From Apostichopus parvimensis (taxonomy: Eukaryota > Echinodermata > Holothuroidea > Aspidochirotida > Stichopodidae): a stretch of 22,629 nt of DNA. Shown piece by piece: positions 1 through 9,779 of the stretch. The notes beneath the pieces were generated by a model that saw nothing but the letters and a program-made list of their open reading frames with translations, did no database searches and had not been told where the DNA came from. The translations under genes were made by a program, and so were the position numbers. The DNA is taken from the NCBI GenBank assembly GCA_000934455.1, contig KN889197.1, positions 1,364 through 23,992 on the forward strand. Direction: 5' to 3'. Position 1 is the stretch's first letter. Every line of letters begins with the position of its first letter.

Positions 1-764
1 TTGAGATTGATGTTTCCATGCTATTCCACAGAGAGTAATTTACAAAGAGGTCTCCAAATTCTTGCTATTTATTAGCTAACTGCCAGTGGAATTGGACATC
101 TGCCAGTAAAAACATTTAAGTCACTAGCATTTTTCTGCCAGTGAAAAATTAATGTTGGTTTTATCAATTTCAGGAAAATGCATGTTGGAACTTGATGTTA
201 GCTAGCATATTTTCTATATACCAAGCTTTTTGTAGCGGTTTTGTACAGGCCTAGAACTCCACAGTTTGAGCCCCTTGCTCAAGTGGCTCAAATTGTAGGA
301 TCTTGGCCTGTAAAAAGTTAGAATTTTTCGAATTTGCATATATATACATGTCTGGTGATGAAATGTAGAGATTTGAATTAACTGCAGTGATTACTCACTC
401 ACTAAACATCAGTTGGTGGAACATGTGGGCAAGGGGGGGGGGGGTCTCCGTTTTGTCTTAGTTGACCAATGATAACTTAGTTTGAGTAATATTTGGTAGG
501 TTTAGCAAAATTGTTTGATATCTTGCATACAAATGTATTTTTTTTATTGTTTTATTCTGTAAGTTTGTTTCTTTATGTAGCTTTTTGCATTTGGCCACAA
601 GTTTACCACACCAATGCAGTTTTACTCAAATTAATGTAAAAATTGATCAAATTTAAAGACAGCCAGACAAGGCTTTTATTTTGATACATGACTGTTAATT
701 AGCTGTCAGCAAGACGAACTGATCACATATAAAAGTTGGCCTGTGAAGTGAAAGAAAAGCGTTT
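1..764. other. Intron of GTSE1-like gene, no coding seen
   Basis: AT-rich sequence downstream of the last visible GTSE1-like exon. CTGCCAGT recurs about three times between 80 and 150, and a G12 homopolymer lies at 433-444. No exon with both splice sites was found on either strand. Confidence 0.5.
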
Positions 765-879
765 GTTTAGATTAGCATTGTTTGTATTAATTTAGTTCGT
801 TTAGATTTAGTATAGTTAGTATTAATTTAGTTCTTTTAGATTTAGCATTGTTAGTATTAATTTAATTCATTTAGATTTA
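765..879. repeat. 35-bp tandem repeat, 3.3 copies
   Basis: Units start at 765, 799, 834 and 869 and read approximately GTTTAGATTTAGCATTGTTA then GTATTAATTTAGTTC. The copies differ at a few sites and the last is partial. It lies in the GTSE1-like intron. Confidence 0.85.
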
Positions 880-1058
880 TTTTACAGATTAAGCATCAGT
901 CTTCATATTATCAAGTTAGAATCATACCAAAACTTGAGTGAAAGCAGCTGCGCTTTCTGGCAAAGCAATAGATATTAATGGCTGTACATGACAGTTTAAA
1001 TATATATGTTAAGTAGTTGTTGACCTCAAATCAACATAAAAAAAAAGCTGGTTCTTAC

Positions 1059-1253
1059 TTTCCGGCTGTCCTGATGCCTCTGTCGGCTTCGAGACCTTTT
1101 CCATCGTCAATGTAGCTTTCAACGGCTGACTTTTCCGTTTCTTAAGTGGGGAGACAATCTTTTGGGATGCGCTAGCAGGCTTTGGTCTAGCTAGGCCAGA
1201 CGATCTACCGGTCAGACCTGATGGTTTCAGAAGACTTGGTTTGGAAGCAGGAA
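1059..1253 (-). CDS. GTSE1: GTSE1-like exon 6 (last in window)
   Basis: A 195-bp exon, phase 1 on both sides, after a strong acceptor (TTTTGTTTTCCTCCCCAG) and before donor AAA|GTAAGA. It encodes PASKPSLLKPSGLTGRSSGL and a Lys/Ser/Pro-rich continuation ending TEASGQPE. With exon 5 the junction reads QRKIPASKPSLLKP, a basic Ile-Pro-containing segment like the microtubule/EB1-binding parts of human GTSE1. No further exon was found between 1058 and position 1, so the gene continues off the window. Confidence 0.75.
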
Positions 1254-4200
1254 CTGGGGAGGAAAACAAAAACATGAATATATATAATTTGCTTTAATAG
1301 TAGAATCTGCTGTGTTTTAAATAAGGTGTTGCGTCGACCATTCTTTTAGCTAGTTTGCTCAGTCACAAGAACCTGCCAGTTATTTGCAACCACAAGAATC
1401 TTTACTTATTATGAAAGACTTTTTCAATTCAAAGAGGCAAAGTGAGATAATACAAGCAAATGCAACGTAAAGTCTAAGTCCACATGCTGAAATTTGTCTT
1501 GGAGTTTTAACTTCTAAGTACACTCTTCCCATGGAGTATTTGCTCAGACTATTTTTAATGCCTTTTTAGTAGGTTTCGACGTGACAGGATGTAATATGTC
1601 AGGAATGATTAAACAGCTTGACCCCAGATGACATTACAGTAATTAGAACAGGAACACACATCACCAGTGCAAGCAGACTGTCTGGTTACTCCAAAACGTG
1701 TGATATCAAGGCACGAGTTGTAGCTTGATATTTTTATGTGTATTTTCTTGAATGTCCCAAGGTCACGCTTGGAATTGACTACTACATAAATAAAATACTA
1801 CTCATTACATGACACATCACAACCTTTGTGCCCTGAAGGATCAAATAACAGCAAAATTAACCTTAATTCTCACTGAGAAGACCAGCAACTTCATAAAAGC
1901 TTTTATCATTTGGCCTAATTAACTAAAAAGAGACATAAACCCAAGCATCATTATTGGTCTGAGTGATAGTGATTACTGTTATCAACAACTCATCCAGAAC
2001 ATATAAGAAAGATCTTATATTGTATTTTTCAGATTTGATGTTTTCCTCACACACAAGGCCAAATACTTGATCAAATCCAACTATGATATTAGCAACATGA
2101 GCTTCAAGTTTTTGTTCCTGTCTATCTTTCTTTATTTTACAATGTCAATTTTCTAAAATATTGAACCTCTTTGCATAAACTAATGATGGCATTGGTTTCA
2201 GTGTCAACACTATTAACATTCTGACTTGAATATGGAAACGAAAAACAAAGAGAATGTAAAAGGTTTCAGAGCCTGGTGGTATAATGACATAACATAACAT
2301 ATAATTACATACAATGATATAACATTATAACATACAATTACATACAATGACATAACATAACATATAATGACATACAATGACATACCATAACATATAATTA
2401 CATACAATGACATACCATAACATACAATTACATACAATGACATAACATAACATGACATACAATGACATAACATAAAATATATTACATACAATGACATAAC
2501 ATTACATATAATTATATACGACTTACAATAACATATAATTACATACAATGACATAACATAACAAATAATTACATACAATGACATACCATAACATATAATT
2601 ACATACAATGACATAACATAACATATAATGACATACAATGACATTACATAAAATATAATTACATACAATGACATAACATTACATATAATTACATACGACT
2701 TACAATAACAAATAATTACATACAATGACATCACATTACATATAATTACATACAATGACATACCATAACATATAATTGTAACATACAATGACATACCATA
2801 ACATTGTCAAATATGACATCTTCCAGACACAACTTTTAAAATAGGATTTCTCCCAAACTGAACAAGAACCTACTTACAGTTTCTGTTTGGAGGAATCATC
2901 TTTCACAACGATCTCTCTCATATAAGCAATATCTCTCTCATTATAAGCCAAATAGGATTGTTGGAACTTGAATCTGTGTCTCTTTTGTCACCCAATGTTA
3001 TGGTGACATCGTTCTTCAGAGTGTAAACCATGACCAACAGAAACCTTCTCAACTGTTACTGTTTTAATATCAGACTGTACAGTCTTACTTAAACTCTAAC
3101 TTGACATGAAATGAAAAGACCATATCAACTCCCCGGCGGCAACCTACTTTTCCGCTGCTGGACATCTGCACTCTGGTTATCCTTTGCATGCTGATGCTGC
3201 ATCACAAGAGAACTTCTTTTGTTCACGACACCATCTTGCTTGCCCTTCGGTGGCCTCAATTTACTAAGTCTTGGCCTCTGTGAAAAATGTGACAATTATT
3301 TCAAGGGAATGCTGATTAAGATTGTTAGGGAAGGTGTGAAGCTGTGTACATTATGGTCATGTGATACTGTATATTTAGTGAAACAGTGGTTACATTTTTT
3401 GAACCAGTTTATCATTGAATATGATTGTCCTTCTGTAATGAAGCAAGGGTTGTACAATTTTCAGGATAAGAATCATAGCATCAACACAGTTATGGACTGC
3501 ATGATAAAACATTCAATGTGAAGAAACTCAGTTAACTGTACGTTAGCCGTGATGAATTTGGCCTGATACGATCAACACAATACATCATGCTTCAATGATA
3601 CAATTGTAGGCGCTAAACGGCGATCTGTTTGGGCGTGATTTGCCAGACTATAAAAACAAATGATGACGATTGCATGCTATGCTCTACATCCAATGAGCCA
3701 ACTCTCCCTTTACAGGTGGGTGCACTTACTGTAAATATAAAGTAACAGTGCAAAGGAGATCATTCAAATTAACTGATGCGTGATGAATGTGTGCAGTAGA
3801 CATGAAAGGTGTTTTGAGTGTAAATTAAAGAAGTGCACGTTATATAGACATTTAACATGTAACTTAGTTTTACCTTTTATAGAATCAATAGATATTAAAG
3901 ATACAGTTACCTCATTCAACAAAGAGATTTGATACAATCAACAAAATACATGTATCCTACCATACGTCAATGGTACAATCAACTCACTAATGCAGCATTC
4001 AAAGCACATTATCTTAAAGAGCTGCAGTACAGTAGTACCTGGGATGAATTTAACTGCTTGCTACAGGGAAGAGATGACACACTGCTGAGTGAGCTGTTAC
4101 TGCTGGAGCTGGTGTTTAACACGTCTCTGTTACCATCTTGAGACCCAGAGCTGCTGGACCGTCTAGTCCTGGGCACTGGCAGCGACACTCCCGACTGAAA

Positions 4201-7200
4201 TTAATAGATTGTTGACAGTAAAAATGGTTAGGAAACAATATTACTAACTTATAAAGATCTTGAGTTAGAAAACTTCTTATACTGTAGTGATATTAATGAT
4301 TGAATGATGCCATAATTTGGGTCTATGTCAAACATTTATCCCAAAGAACTACTGTCTCATGGAAGACTGATAGTTTTGTAAATTGTATCATAGCCACTTC
4401 TACTAATGGTTAAACCCCTAAAAAGTGTCCCTCTGCATTCGTAGCATCACTCCTGGGGTAAGCTACAAAGACAGGTCAAGCAACAACTTTAATATATGCA
4501 AGTTGCAGTAAGTTACAAACAGGTACAGTAAGATTGGCATTCATTACCATGGAACTTCGAACCAATGTCCAATCAGGCAGTACTTTATTAAAACTGTACT
4601 ACAGATACTGTATGTCACCTGGCAAACCCTCATATTTCTCCAGCCCTCTGCAAAAGGTGCAACCAACATTTTGGAAACATGGTTCAGCTATTATACTAAT
4701 GAGAAGCAAAGAAGCAAACCCAACCATAGTCATTGTTATGTGATTTGTGATAAACAAGTTACCCAAGCGACTAAGAAAAGTCTTATTTCATCTGGGAGAG
4801 ATCACGTTCAAGTATGATGTTCCTTCACATACAATACATACAAGTTGAGCAGATCTAAATACTGTTTATTGTATAATGGAGCCATGCAATGATTGAATTT
4901 TTAATCAATTGCTTTAAATATTACAATGTTACTTTCTGCATATAAGAAAGAAAGTATTGAAGGGCCTTCCTATTCATCTTAAAGTACGAAAAGAAATACC
5001 GAGGGAAAGTAAAAGGTTTAATCTCCGTGTGGCACACTATGACATCACACATTGAATGAAAGGCAGCTCACTGACAAAAGTTTTCATAACCCAAATATCT
5101 CACAAATCACGACGAACTTAGTAAGATTTTCCTTAGATTATTGGGTCATCAAGAGTGCCTAAATCATATAGGATAAAGATGGTGGCTGGGTTAGTTCCTA
5201 CTTTACAAAGGATTATCATCAATTCATTAAAAACACTGTAGTCTGTTGACATTAAAGTTGGTTATCTACAAATTCTTTCAGACAGTATGCCTATGGCATC
5301 AGGTGTTTGGTAAATTACTATACAACCCAGTGATGTACCAGTTTATAAGAAGAACATCCTGTTCCAAAGCGCCATACCGTTTGATAAAGTTACTGCGATT
5401 GATAGTCAACTTGGACAGACTTGCCTGTACAGTGCTTTAAATAATCAAGTTTGCTACTCACTGGTCCTGTAAGTTGGGATTGTTTGGCTCGTTCAAGAGG
5501 GTTTGGTATGTCTGATTTCCTCTTCTGCATCGCAATACCGCCTCTCAGTTTACTCTTCCTCGTGGGTCCTTCCGAGGACGCCTTGACAGCAGGGGTTATA
5601 CGTCTCTTACTCTGATTCTTGTCGACGAGGAAGGTATCTCGTCGAGGACTTCTGACTGTCTTCTTAGTGAGTCTTTTATACCTTTCGATCACCGAGAGAC
5701 CCCCCGGTTCCAACTTAGCGTCCCCTCCGTCGTGTTTGTGTTCCCTCTCGGGATGATCGTTTGAGACAGCGATATCTAAATCCACAGATAAATTCAATTC
5801 CTGATCTCCACCGGCCGGTGCCGGTGGAGATATTTTACGGGGTTTGACGCTTTTCTCTTTTTCTTGTCCCTCTCCAAGCTGTAAAGCGATAGCATTGGCC
5901 TCTTTGAATAATTCCACATATTGTTCTGCAGTCAGCAGTTTTGGATTTTGTTCTTTCTTCTCTACTAGCTCCACCCTGGTCGCTATGCACTTCTCCTTGA
6001 AGCTGACAGGCCCAAGATAAACTTCATCATCATCATCATCGTCGTCGTCATCATTAGCCTCTTCCTTGTCATTTCCTACTAGTTTTTCAACAAATACATC
6101 GTCTTCTTGGGTCGTATTTCCACTTTTCTGACTGAAAATTTGAAAATAATATTTGAAAAGTTATCACAACTAAGGGTGTGAGCTATTTCGGTTACCATCA
6201 AATCTATTTCAGGAATATGCACAACATAGTGCCACAGCAACCAATTAAAAAAAACTTTTTAACAATTAAAATGACATAATTCTTTTGAAAAGCAAGAGGG
6301 CTTTCTGACAACCTTATTGAGCAAGATTATTCATCATCAGAGATGAATAGCACAGCTTTGAGATTTATTGAACATCTGCAGTCACTGTCTGTATTGTTTG
6401 CTTGTCAAAGATGGTTGACAAGATTGTCAGTGATAAAATACCTCAGAGGAAAAACACTGAATCATATAAGTTTTCCTGGACTTTTCCATTTTATAAATGT
6501 CATAGTCCTTCCCTGGAATATAAGTCATATGAAACAATTGAAAATTACAACAATGTCAAGTTTACCAAATTTTAAATCACCATATGGTATAAAGGATATC
6601 TGGAATCTTAACATGATTTTTAGGGCACAAATGAGAATAATAATTATTACCTTTCAGGGGAGACAGACAAATTGAAGTCAAATGTTTCTGCATCGATTAG
6701 ACCTGAGGATCAAACATGAACGAGTATGAGAGTTATTATGTATTGTATTTTTGTGAATTTTTATACATTTCATAAATTACACAAATCAATTTGCTAAACT
6801 TCATTTCAATTCTTTTGCTCTGATTCTCATGTTTTGAGTAGAACTCGCTATGATCATTCATTCTTGCAGAACATAAGCGTACTGTACCTTACAAGACTTG
6901 GCATGATTCTTTTACTAAATTTTATCATAAAGTTAACATGCCTCTTTAGAAAGGGTAAGATAAATTTGAGTTCAAAGATATCACAAATTAAAAGCGCATT
7001 GTAATAAGGTGTTTTTAACTTTTTAAAGTATTTCCAAAAGGATTGTTTTGACTAGTTCACAGAAATGATCAAATTTCCAGCCTGTGTACTATAAACAAAA
7101 TATAAAGTTATCTTTCCATCTCTATGTACATCTTCTTCATTCATACAAAACTGTATTTTTTACTTGATTAACTGTACACAGTTAAGTTACAGGCCTACAG

Positions 7201-7246
7201 ACCTACCAGAATTTGAAAGGGTCGGAGTTGAATTAAGGTCATCCAT
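1059..7246 (-). CDS. GTSE1: GTSE1-like protein (G2 and S phase-expressed 1 homologue), six coding exons, 3' end outside window
   Basis: Gene model join(7246..7207, 6702..6651, 6131..5462, 4194..4039, 3277..3148, 1253..1059) on the minus strand. All junctions are GT/AG and phases match (1, 2, 0, 0, 1), giving 414 codons plus one base. The N-terminus reads MDDLNSTPTLSNSGLIDAET, then FDFNLSVSPES, an acidic run, DEVYLGPVSFKEKCIA and AEQYVELFKEANAIALQL. These match, from memory, human GTSE1 MDD...DEKFDFDLSL, DEVFFGP...CIA and EKFVEVYKEAHLLALHI, so the GTSE N-terminal domain is clear. The later exons are basic and Ser/Pro-rich without a fold, as expected for this largely disordered family. In vertebrates GTSE1 binds microtubules, EB1 and clathrin, inhibits the depolymerase MCAK and affects p53; a conserved role here is inference. 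Human GTSE1 is about 740 residues, so roughly the C-terminal 300, including the clathrin-binding LID repeats, should lie beyond position 1. Divergent to the MANBAL-like gene. Confidence 0.88.
2281..2812. repeat. AT-rich minisatellite of ACATAACATA / ATTACATACAATGAC units
   Basis: About 530 bp made of variant units TACAATGACATAACATAAC plus ATATAATTACA, with higher-order arrangement: some copies carry ACGACTTACAATAAC, others TACCATAAC. The long open frame on the minus strand (repeating MSLYVIICY) is a consequence of the period, not a gene. It lies in the 1.9-kb intron between GTSE1-like exons 5 and 6. Confidence 0.92.
3148..3277 (-). CDS. GTSE1: GTSE1-like exon 5
   Basis: A 130-bp exon, phase 0 in and phase 1 out, between acceptor TTTTTCACAG and donor AAAA|GTAGGT. 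It encodes RPRLSKLRPPKGKQDG followed by a Gln/His-rich stretch and a basic end (QQRK). The phase-1 donor joins exactly to the phase-1 acceptor at 1253. Without splicing, the frame meets a stop 19 bases beyond the donor. Confidence 0.65.
4039..4194 (-). CDS. GTSE1: GTSE1-like exon 4 (Ser-rich)
   Basis: A 156-bp exon (52 codons, phase 0 both sides) between acceptor AATTTCAG and donor CAG|GTACTA. It starts SGVSLPVPRTRRSSSSGS and continues as a Ser/Asn-rich segment. Only this frame is open, and it is the frame required by exon 3. The basic-plus-Ser composition fits the disordered, phosphorylated middle of GTSE1; residue-level alignment is not obvious. Confidence 0.68.
5462..6131 (-). CDS. GTSE1: GTSE1-like exon 3 (main N-terminal domain)
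   Basis: This 670-bp exon begins after ATTTTCAG and ends at donor CCA|GTGAGT. It encodes an acidic linker with nine consecutive Asp, the conserved DEVYLGPVSFKEKCIATRVE block, the AEQYVELFKEANAIALQL helix, a Pro-rich linker and a basic block (RYKRLTKKTVRSPRRDTFLV) resembling the conserved KKSP...LKRETYYLSD segment of vertebrate GTSE1. The reading frame stays open past the donor to 5390, but those codons lie beyond a near-consensus GTGAGT and are read as intron. A weaker GC-type donor (CAG|GCAAGT) lies about 40 bp further on. Confidence 0.87.
6651..6702 (-). CDS. GTSE1: GTSE1-like exon 2
   Basis: A 52-bp exon between acceptor CCTCAG and donor AAAG|GTAATA, phase 1 in and phase 2 out. It encodes LIDAETFDFNLSVSPES across its 3' junction. 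The FDF-N/D-LSL core is the most recognisable element of the GTSE N-terminal domain. An LID tripeptide also occurs here; in human GTSE1 similar tripeptides near the C-terminus bind clathrin, but a role at this position is not known. Confidence 0.87.
7207..7246 (-). CDS. GTSE1: GTSE1-like exon 1 (start codon)
   Basis: The ATG lies at 7246-7244, followed by 13 codons (MDDLNSTPTLSNS) plus one base, then the donor G|GTAGGT. This start is chosen because vertebrate GTSE1 also begins its conserved region with MDD shortly before the FDF motif. The split codon G+GT joins exactly to exon 2. A pyrimidine-containing acceptor (TTATTTTGCCAG) ends at 7334, so 7247-7333 may be the 5' UTR part of this exon, with an untranslated exon further upstream. 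Confidence 0.82.
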
Positions 7247-7610
7247 TATACAGCTCTGAGAAGTTTGTTGGCTTCTTGAAGGACTATGTGGTTATCACTT
7301 TGGTACTCATGCAAACCTGGCAGTCATTGTAGGCTGGCAAAATAACCTAAAGGAATTATTGAAGGAGAGAGAAAGAAAAGGAGAGATAAAAATTAATGAA
7401 ACACAAAGTTCTTATGGTAGTTGCACTGTGATATCTAGAGTAGAATACTGTGCCATAATATCCTTACAACAGGTCTATCAAATGACACATTTTACACAAC
7501 TGGTAAAATGGTATCACAGTTGATGTAGCATGGAGGGTCTGACTGTTCGAGGTTCATTCATGATCCAAGTCTCGCTCGATCATTTTCACTAGTGGAAGGG
7601 ACGGTCGAGT

Positions 7611-7868
7611 TGTAGGGTATGGTATGTAGTGTAAGAGTTATACTACATGCTATGCATGCCATCTTATTGGTGTAATTGTTATGTGCACTTACCCTTTATT
7701 GTTATGTTAATGTTTGTATGGTATGCCTTGCAGCTGGTGTACTGCACTGTTGTATGGAGTGCAGTGTTGGAGGAAATACAGTTCAGTTCTGCACTTTCTA
7801 CCAACCTGTCAACATCTCTTCTATTGTGCCTAGTCCATCCATCCCTTTAAGTTGTAGTGTACTCTACA
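7611..7868 (+). repeat. 5' LTR of the TRIM-like element
   Basis: 258 bp, TGTAGGG...CTCTACA, preceded by target duplicate GAGT. The short frames inside it (and the same frames in the 3' LTR) are by-products of the repeat. Confidence 0.93.
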
Positions 7869-7923
7869 TTGGCATAGTCAGCAGGATTCTTTTTAGAAAT
7901 GTTGGTACTCTTGCCACCCCTTC

Positions 7924-8156
7924 TATCTTGGAGTTTGCTGGAAGTCCATTGCCAGTGACATTTTAGTCTTATCTTGGGAGTTTGCTGGAAGTCCATTGCC
8001 AGTGACATTTTAGTCTTATCTTGGGAGTTTGCTGGAAGTCCATTGCCAGTGACATTTTAATCTTATCTTGGGAGTTTGCTGGAAGTCCATTGCCAGTGAC
8101 ATTTTAGCCTTATCTTGGAGTTTGCTGGAAGGCCATTGCCAGTGAAATTTTAGCCT
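7924..8156. repeat. 47-bp tandem array inside the TRIM-like element, five copies
   Basis: Five head-to-tail copies (46, 47, 47, 47, 46 bp) of a unit beginning TATCTTGGGAGTTTGCTGGA and ending CATTTTAGTCT. The copies are nearly identical; the last is the most changed. The array fills about half of the interior. Confidence 0.92.
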
Positions 8157-8355
8157 AGGCTATTTCTGCAAATGCTGCAGATTTTTGGGCTGGTCATTTT
8201 TGTGCTTGTGGCCCCCCTCTGAAGTCTAAGTGGAATCTGAAAAGGGCGAGGCCAAGTCTAATGATGTAGAGAAGTACCCTCATCTCAAGTTCATGCTGTC
8301 AGACTACATTAAAGAACTCTTTGAGAATTATTGTCACTCTTTAAGTGGGGGGAGT

Positions 8356-8613
8356 TGTAGGGTATGGTATGTAGTGTAAGAGTTATACTACATGCTATGC
8401 ATGCCATCTTATTGGTGTAATTGTTATGTGCACTTACCCTTTATTGTTATGTTAATGTTTGTATGGTATGCCTTGCAGCTGGTGTACTGCACTGCTGTAT
8501 GGAGTGCAGTGTTGGAGGAAATACAGTTCAGTTCTGCACTTACTACCAACCTGTCAACATCTCTTCTATTGTGCCTAGTCCATCCATCCCTTTAAGTTGT
8601 AGTGTACTCTACA
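8356..8613 (+). repeat. 3' LTR of the TRIM-like element
   Basis: 258 bp, 256 identical to the 5' LTR, preceded by the G-rich polypurine tract and followed by target duplicate GAGT. Confidence 0.93.
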
Positions 8614-8662
8614 GAGTCTTTAATGGATCTTTCTGTGCGTGGTTTAATTAGTGACGATACTC

Positions 8663-9243
8663 AATACTATTACTGTAGGGTGCCTTCCTCAAAAATCACT
8701 GCTAAGTTTTGTACCTGACCCCTAAGATGACCATTTTAAACAAGATAGGCCTACTTGAATTCTTCCCTACCCAGTGACTTGATCCTATTGCCCAGAGGGC
8801 TCACAGTCAACGATTTAGCTAGAATAAAAATTTGGATGATCCCTAATCATAGTGTATTAAGAGTCAAGGTACTGTAAGTTTTAAAGCTTATGGTATGGGC
8901 AAACCACATGCTGTTTTCCAAGATGGTATTAAAGAGTATTACTGCAGTTCAGCCAACAGTGCTGTGATACCCAACCCAAAGAACATCCACACCTCCATGA
9001 ATTCTTTTTCATAAATTAAATTTTCACACCCTCGAAAGTCAGTACCGAGAACTTCAATTTTTTTGTTAGACATGGACAAAACCTACTTTGATGTTACAAG
9101 AACATTTAAATTAGGTTGTTGTGTAACTTGCTGGACAATTTTAATAAATTTTCCGAGTATTTACTCCTAAAATCAATCATTTTATCCTCAACACTAAACT
9201 CAAAAAGGATGAAAGTTTTCTATAATTATGTTTAAAGATGGCC
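8663..9243. other. Intergenic, no gene seen
   Basis: AT-rich sequence with no supportable coding frame, RNA gene or clear repeat apart from a TAGGCCTA palindrome at 8746. Confidence 0.45.
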
Positions 9244-9479
9244 GTGGCTATTCTTACGACCAGGAGTAACAATTATTTATAAACTATTCTTACGACATCG
9301 GCGAATTTCCGGTTACGCATGCGCAGTAAAGTAAATAAAGCAACTGCGCATGCAGTAGGGGTAACCCTAACCCCTAACCGGAAATTATTGTTACTCCTGG
9401 TCGTAAAAATAGCCACGTTAAAGCAACTGCGCATGCATAACCAGAAATTATTATTACTCCTGGTCGTAAAAATAGCCAC
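9244..9479. mobile_element. Foldback / MITE-like element with a duplicated right end
   Basis: The left end GTGGCTATTCTTACGACCAG (9244) is repeated in inverted form at the right end, CTGGTCGTAAAAATAGCCAC (to 9416). A second right end follows, to 9479. Inside, TTTCCGGTTACGCATGCGC is inverted against GCGCATGC...AACCGGAAA, so most of the element can fold back. The segment 9338-9416 is copied at 9421-9479 minus about 20 bp. There is no coding frame of its own. Target duplication not resolved, so the superfamily is open. Confidence 0.75.
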
Positions 9480-9656
9480 TTTGTTTAAATTAAAGATTTT
9501 TTTGTTTAATTTGACTTTGATCAAAGTTTATGTATTTAACTCCCAAAAAGAGTTGAAGCCTTTGGGTGTTACATTACAATGCTTAATTTTGGTTTATTTA
9601 AGATGCGGTATGGTGAGCCTATGGTTCGGTCTCGCCCTAGACTACACAGAATTGGT

Positions 9657-9770
9657 GGCCTAAACCTAACGTAAGGCAATGTCTCACGTTAGGCCTAGGT
9701 TAGGGCCTAACCTAACGTTGCAGTTTGGAAGTTAACAATAACTAACGTTAGGAATAGGCCTAAAGCATTT
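9657..9770. repeat. Cluster of CCTAACGT / ACGTTAGG palindromic motifs
   Basis: CTAACGT and its complement occur repeatedly (CCTAACGTAAGG, CACGTTAGGCCTAGG, CCTAACCTAACGT, CTAACGTTAGG), giving imperfect hairpins between about 9687 and 9718. No known element is recognised. Confidence 0.55.
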
Positions 9771-9779
9771 TGAGCTAAT

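Larger units (their letters stand above)
7611..8613 (+). mobile_element. Complete non-coding LTR retrotransposon (TRIM-like), 1003 bp
   Basis: Two direct 258-bp LTRs (7611-7868 and 8356-8613) start TGTAGGG and end CTCTACA, so each carries the TG...CA ends and a short TGTAG/CTACA inverted repeat. They differ at two positions only (7750 T versus 8495 C; 7797 T versus 8542 A). The element is flanked by GAGT at 7607-7610 and 8614-8617, a 4-bp target duplication. Right after the 5' LTR comes TTGGCATAGTCAGCAGGAT, whose TGG fits a tRNA primer-binding site. Just before the 3' LTR a purine run AAGTGGGGGGAG fits the polypurine tract. The 487-bp interior has no gag or pol frame, so it needed enzymes in trans. 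It lies 365 bp upstream of the GTSE1-like start codon, antisense to that gene. Confidence 0.93.

Noticed and set aside
2213..2794. Long minus-strand frame of repeated MSLYVIICY
   Set aside because: It is entirely explained by the AT-rich minisatellite, whose period keeps one frame open; no signal or splice context.
2881..3000. Possible extra GTSE1-like exon ending at AAACT|GTAAGT
   Set aside because: The frame before the donor is open, but no acceptor with a pyrimidine tract exists and the phase at the donor (2) does not fit the phase-1 start of the exon at 1253.
5390..5461. Continuation of the GTSE1-like exon 3 frame to a stop at 5390
   Set aside because: It follows a near-consensus GTGAGT donor, and later in-phase exons show that the protein continues elsewhere.
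5972..5974. Translation start MELVEKK in the GTSE1-like gene
   Set aside because: The codon is GTG, read as Val, and the conserved domain continues upstream through two more exons to a real ATG at 7246.
6343..6675. 110-codon plus-strand frame
   Set aside because: Lies antisense to a GTSE1-like intron and exon 2; no family resemblance or splice support.
7647..8651. Repeated small frames of MLCMPSYWCNCYVHLP type
   Set aside because: They are the same stretch of the two LTRs read twice; no gag or pol similarity.
9360..9380. Telomere-like AACCCTAACCCCTAACC
   Set aside because: Only about two imperfect copies inside a foldback element; not an interstitial telomere array.
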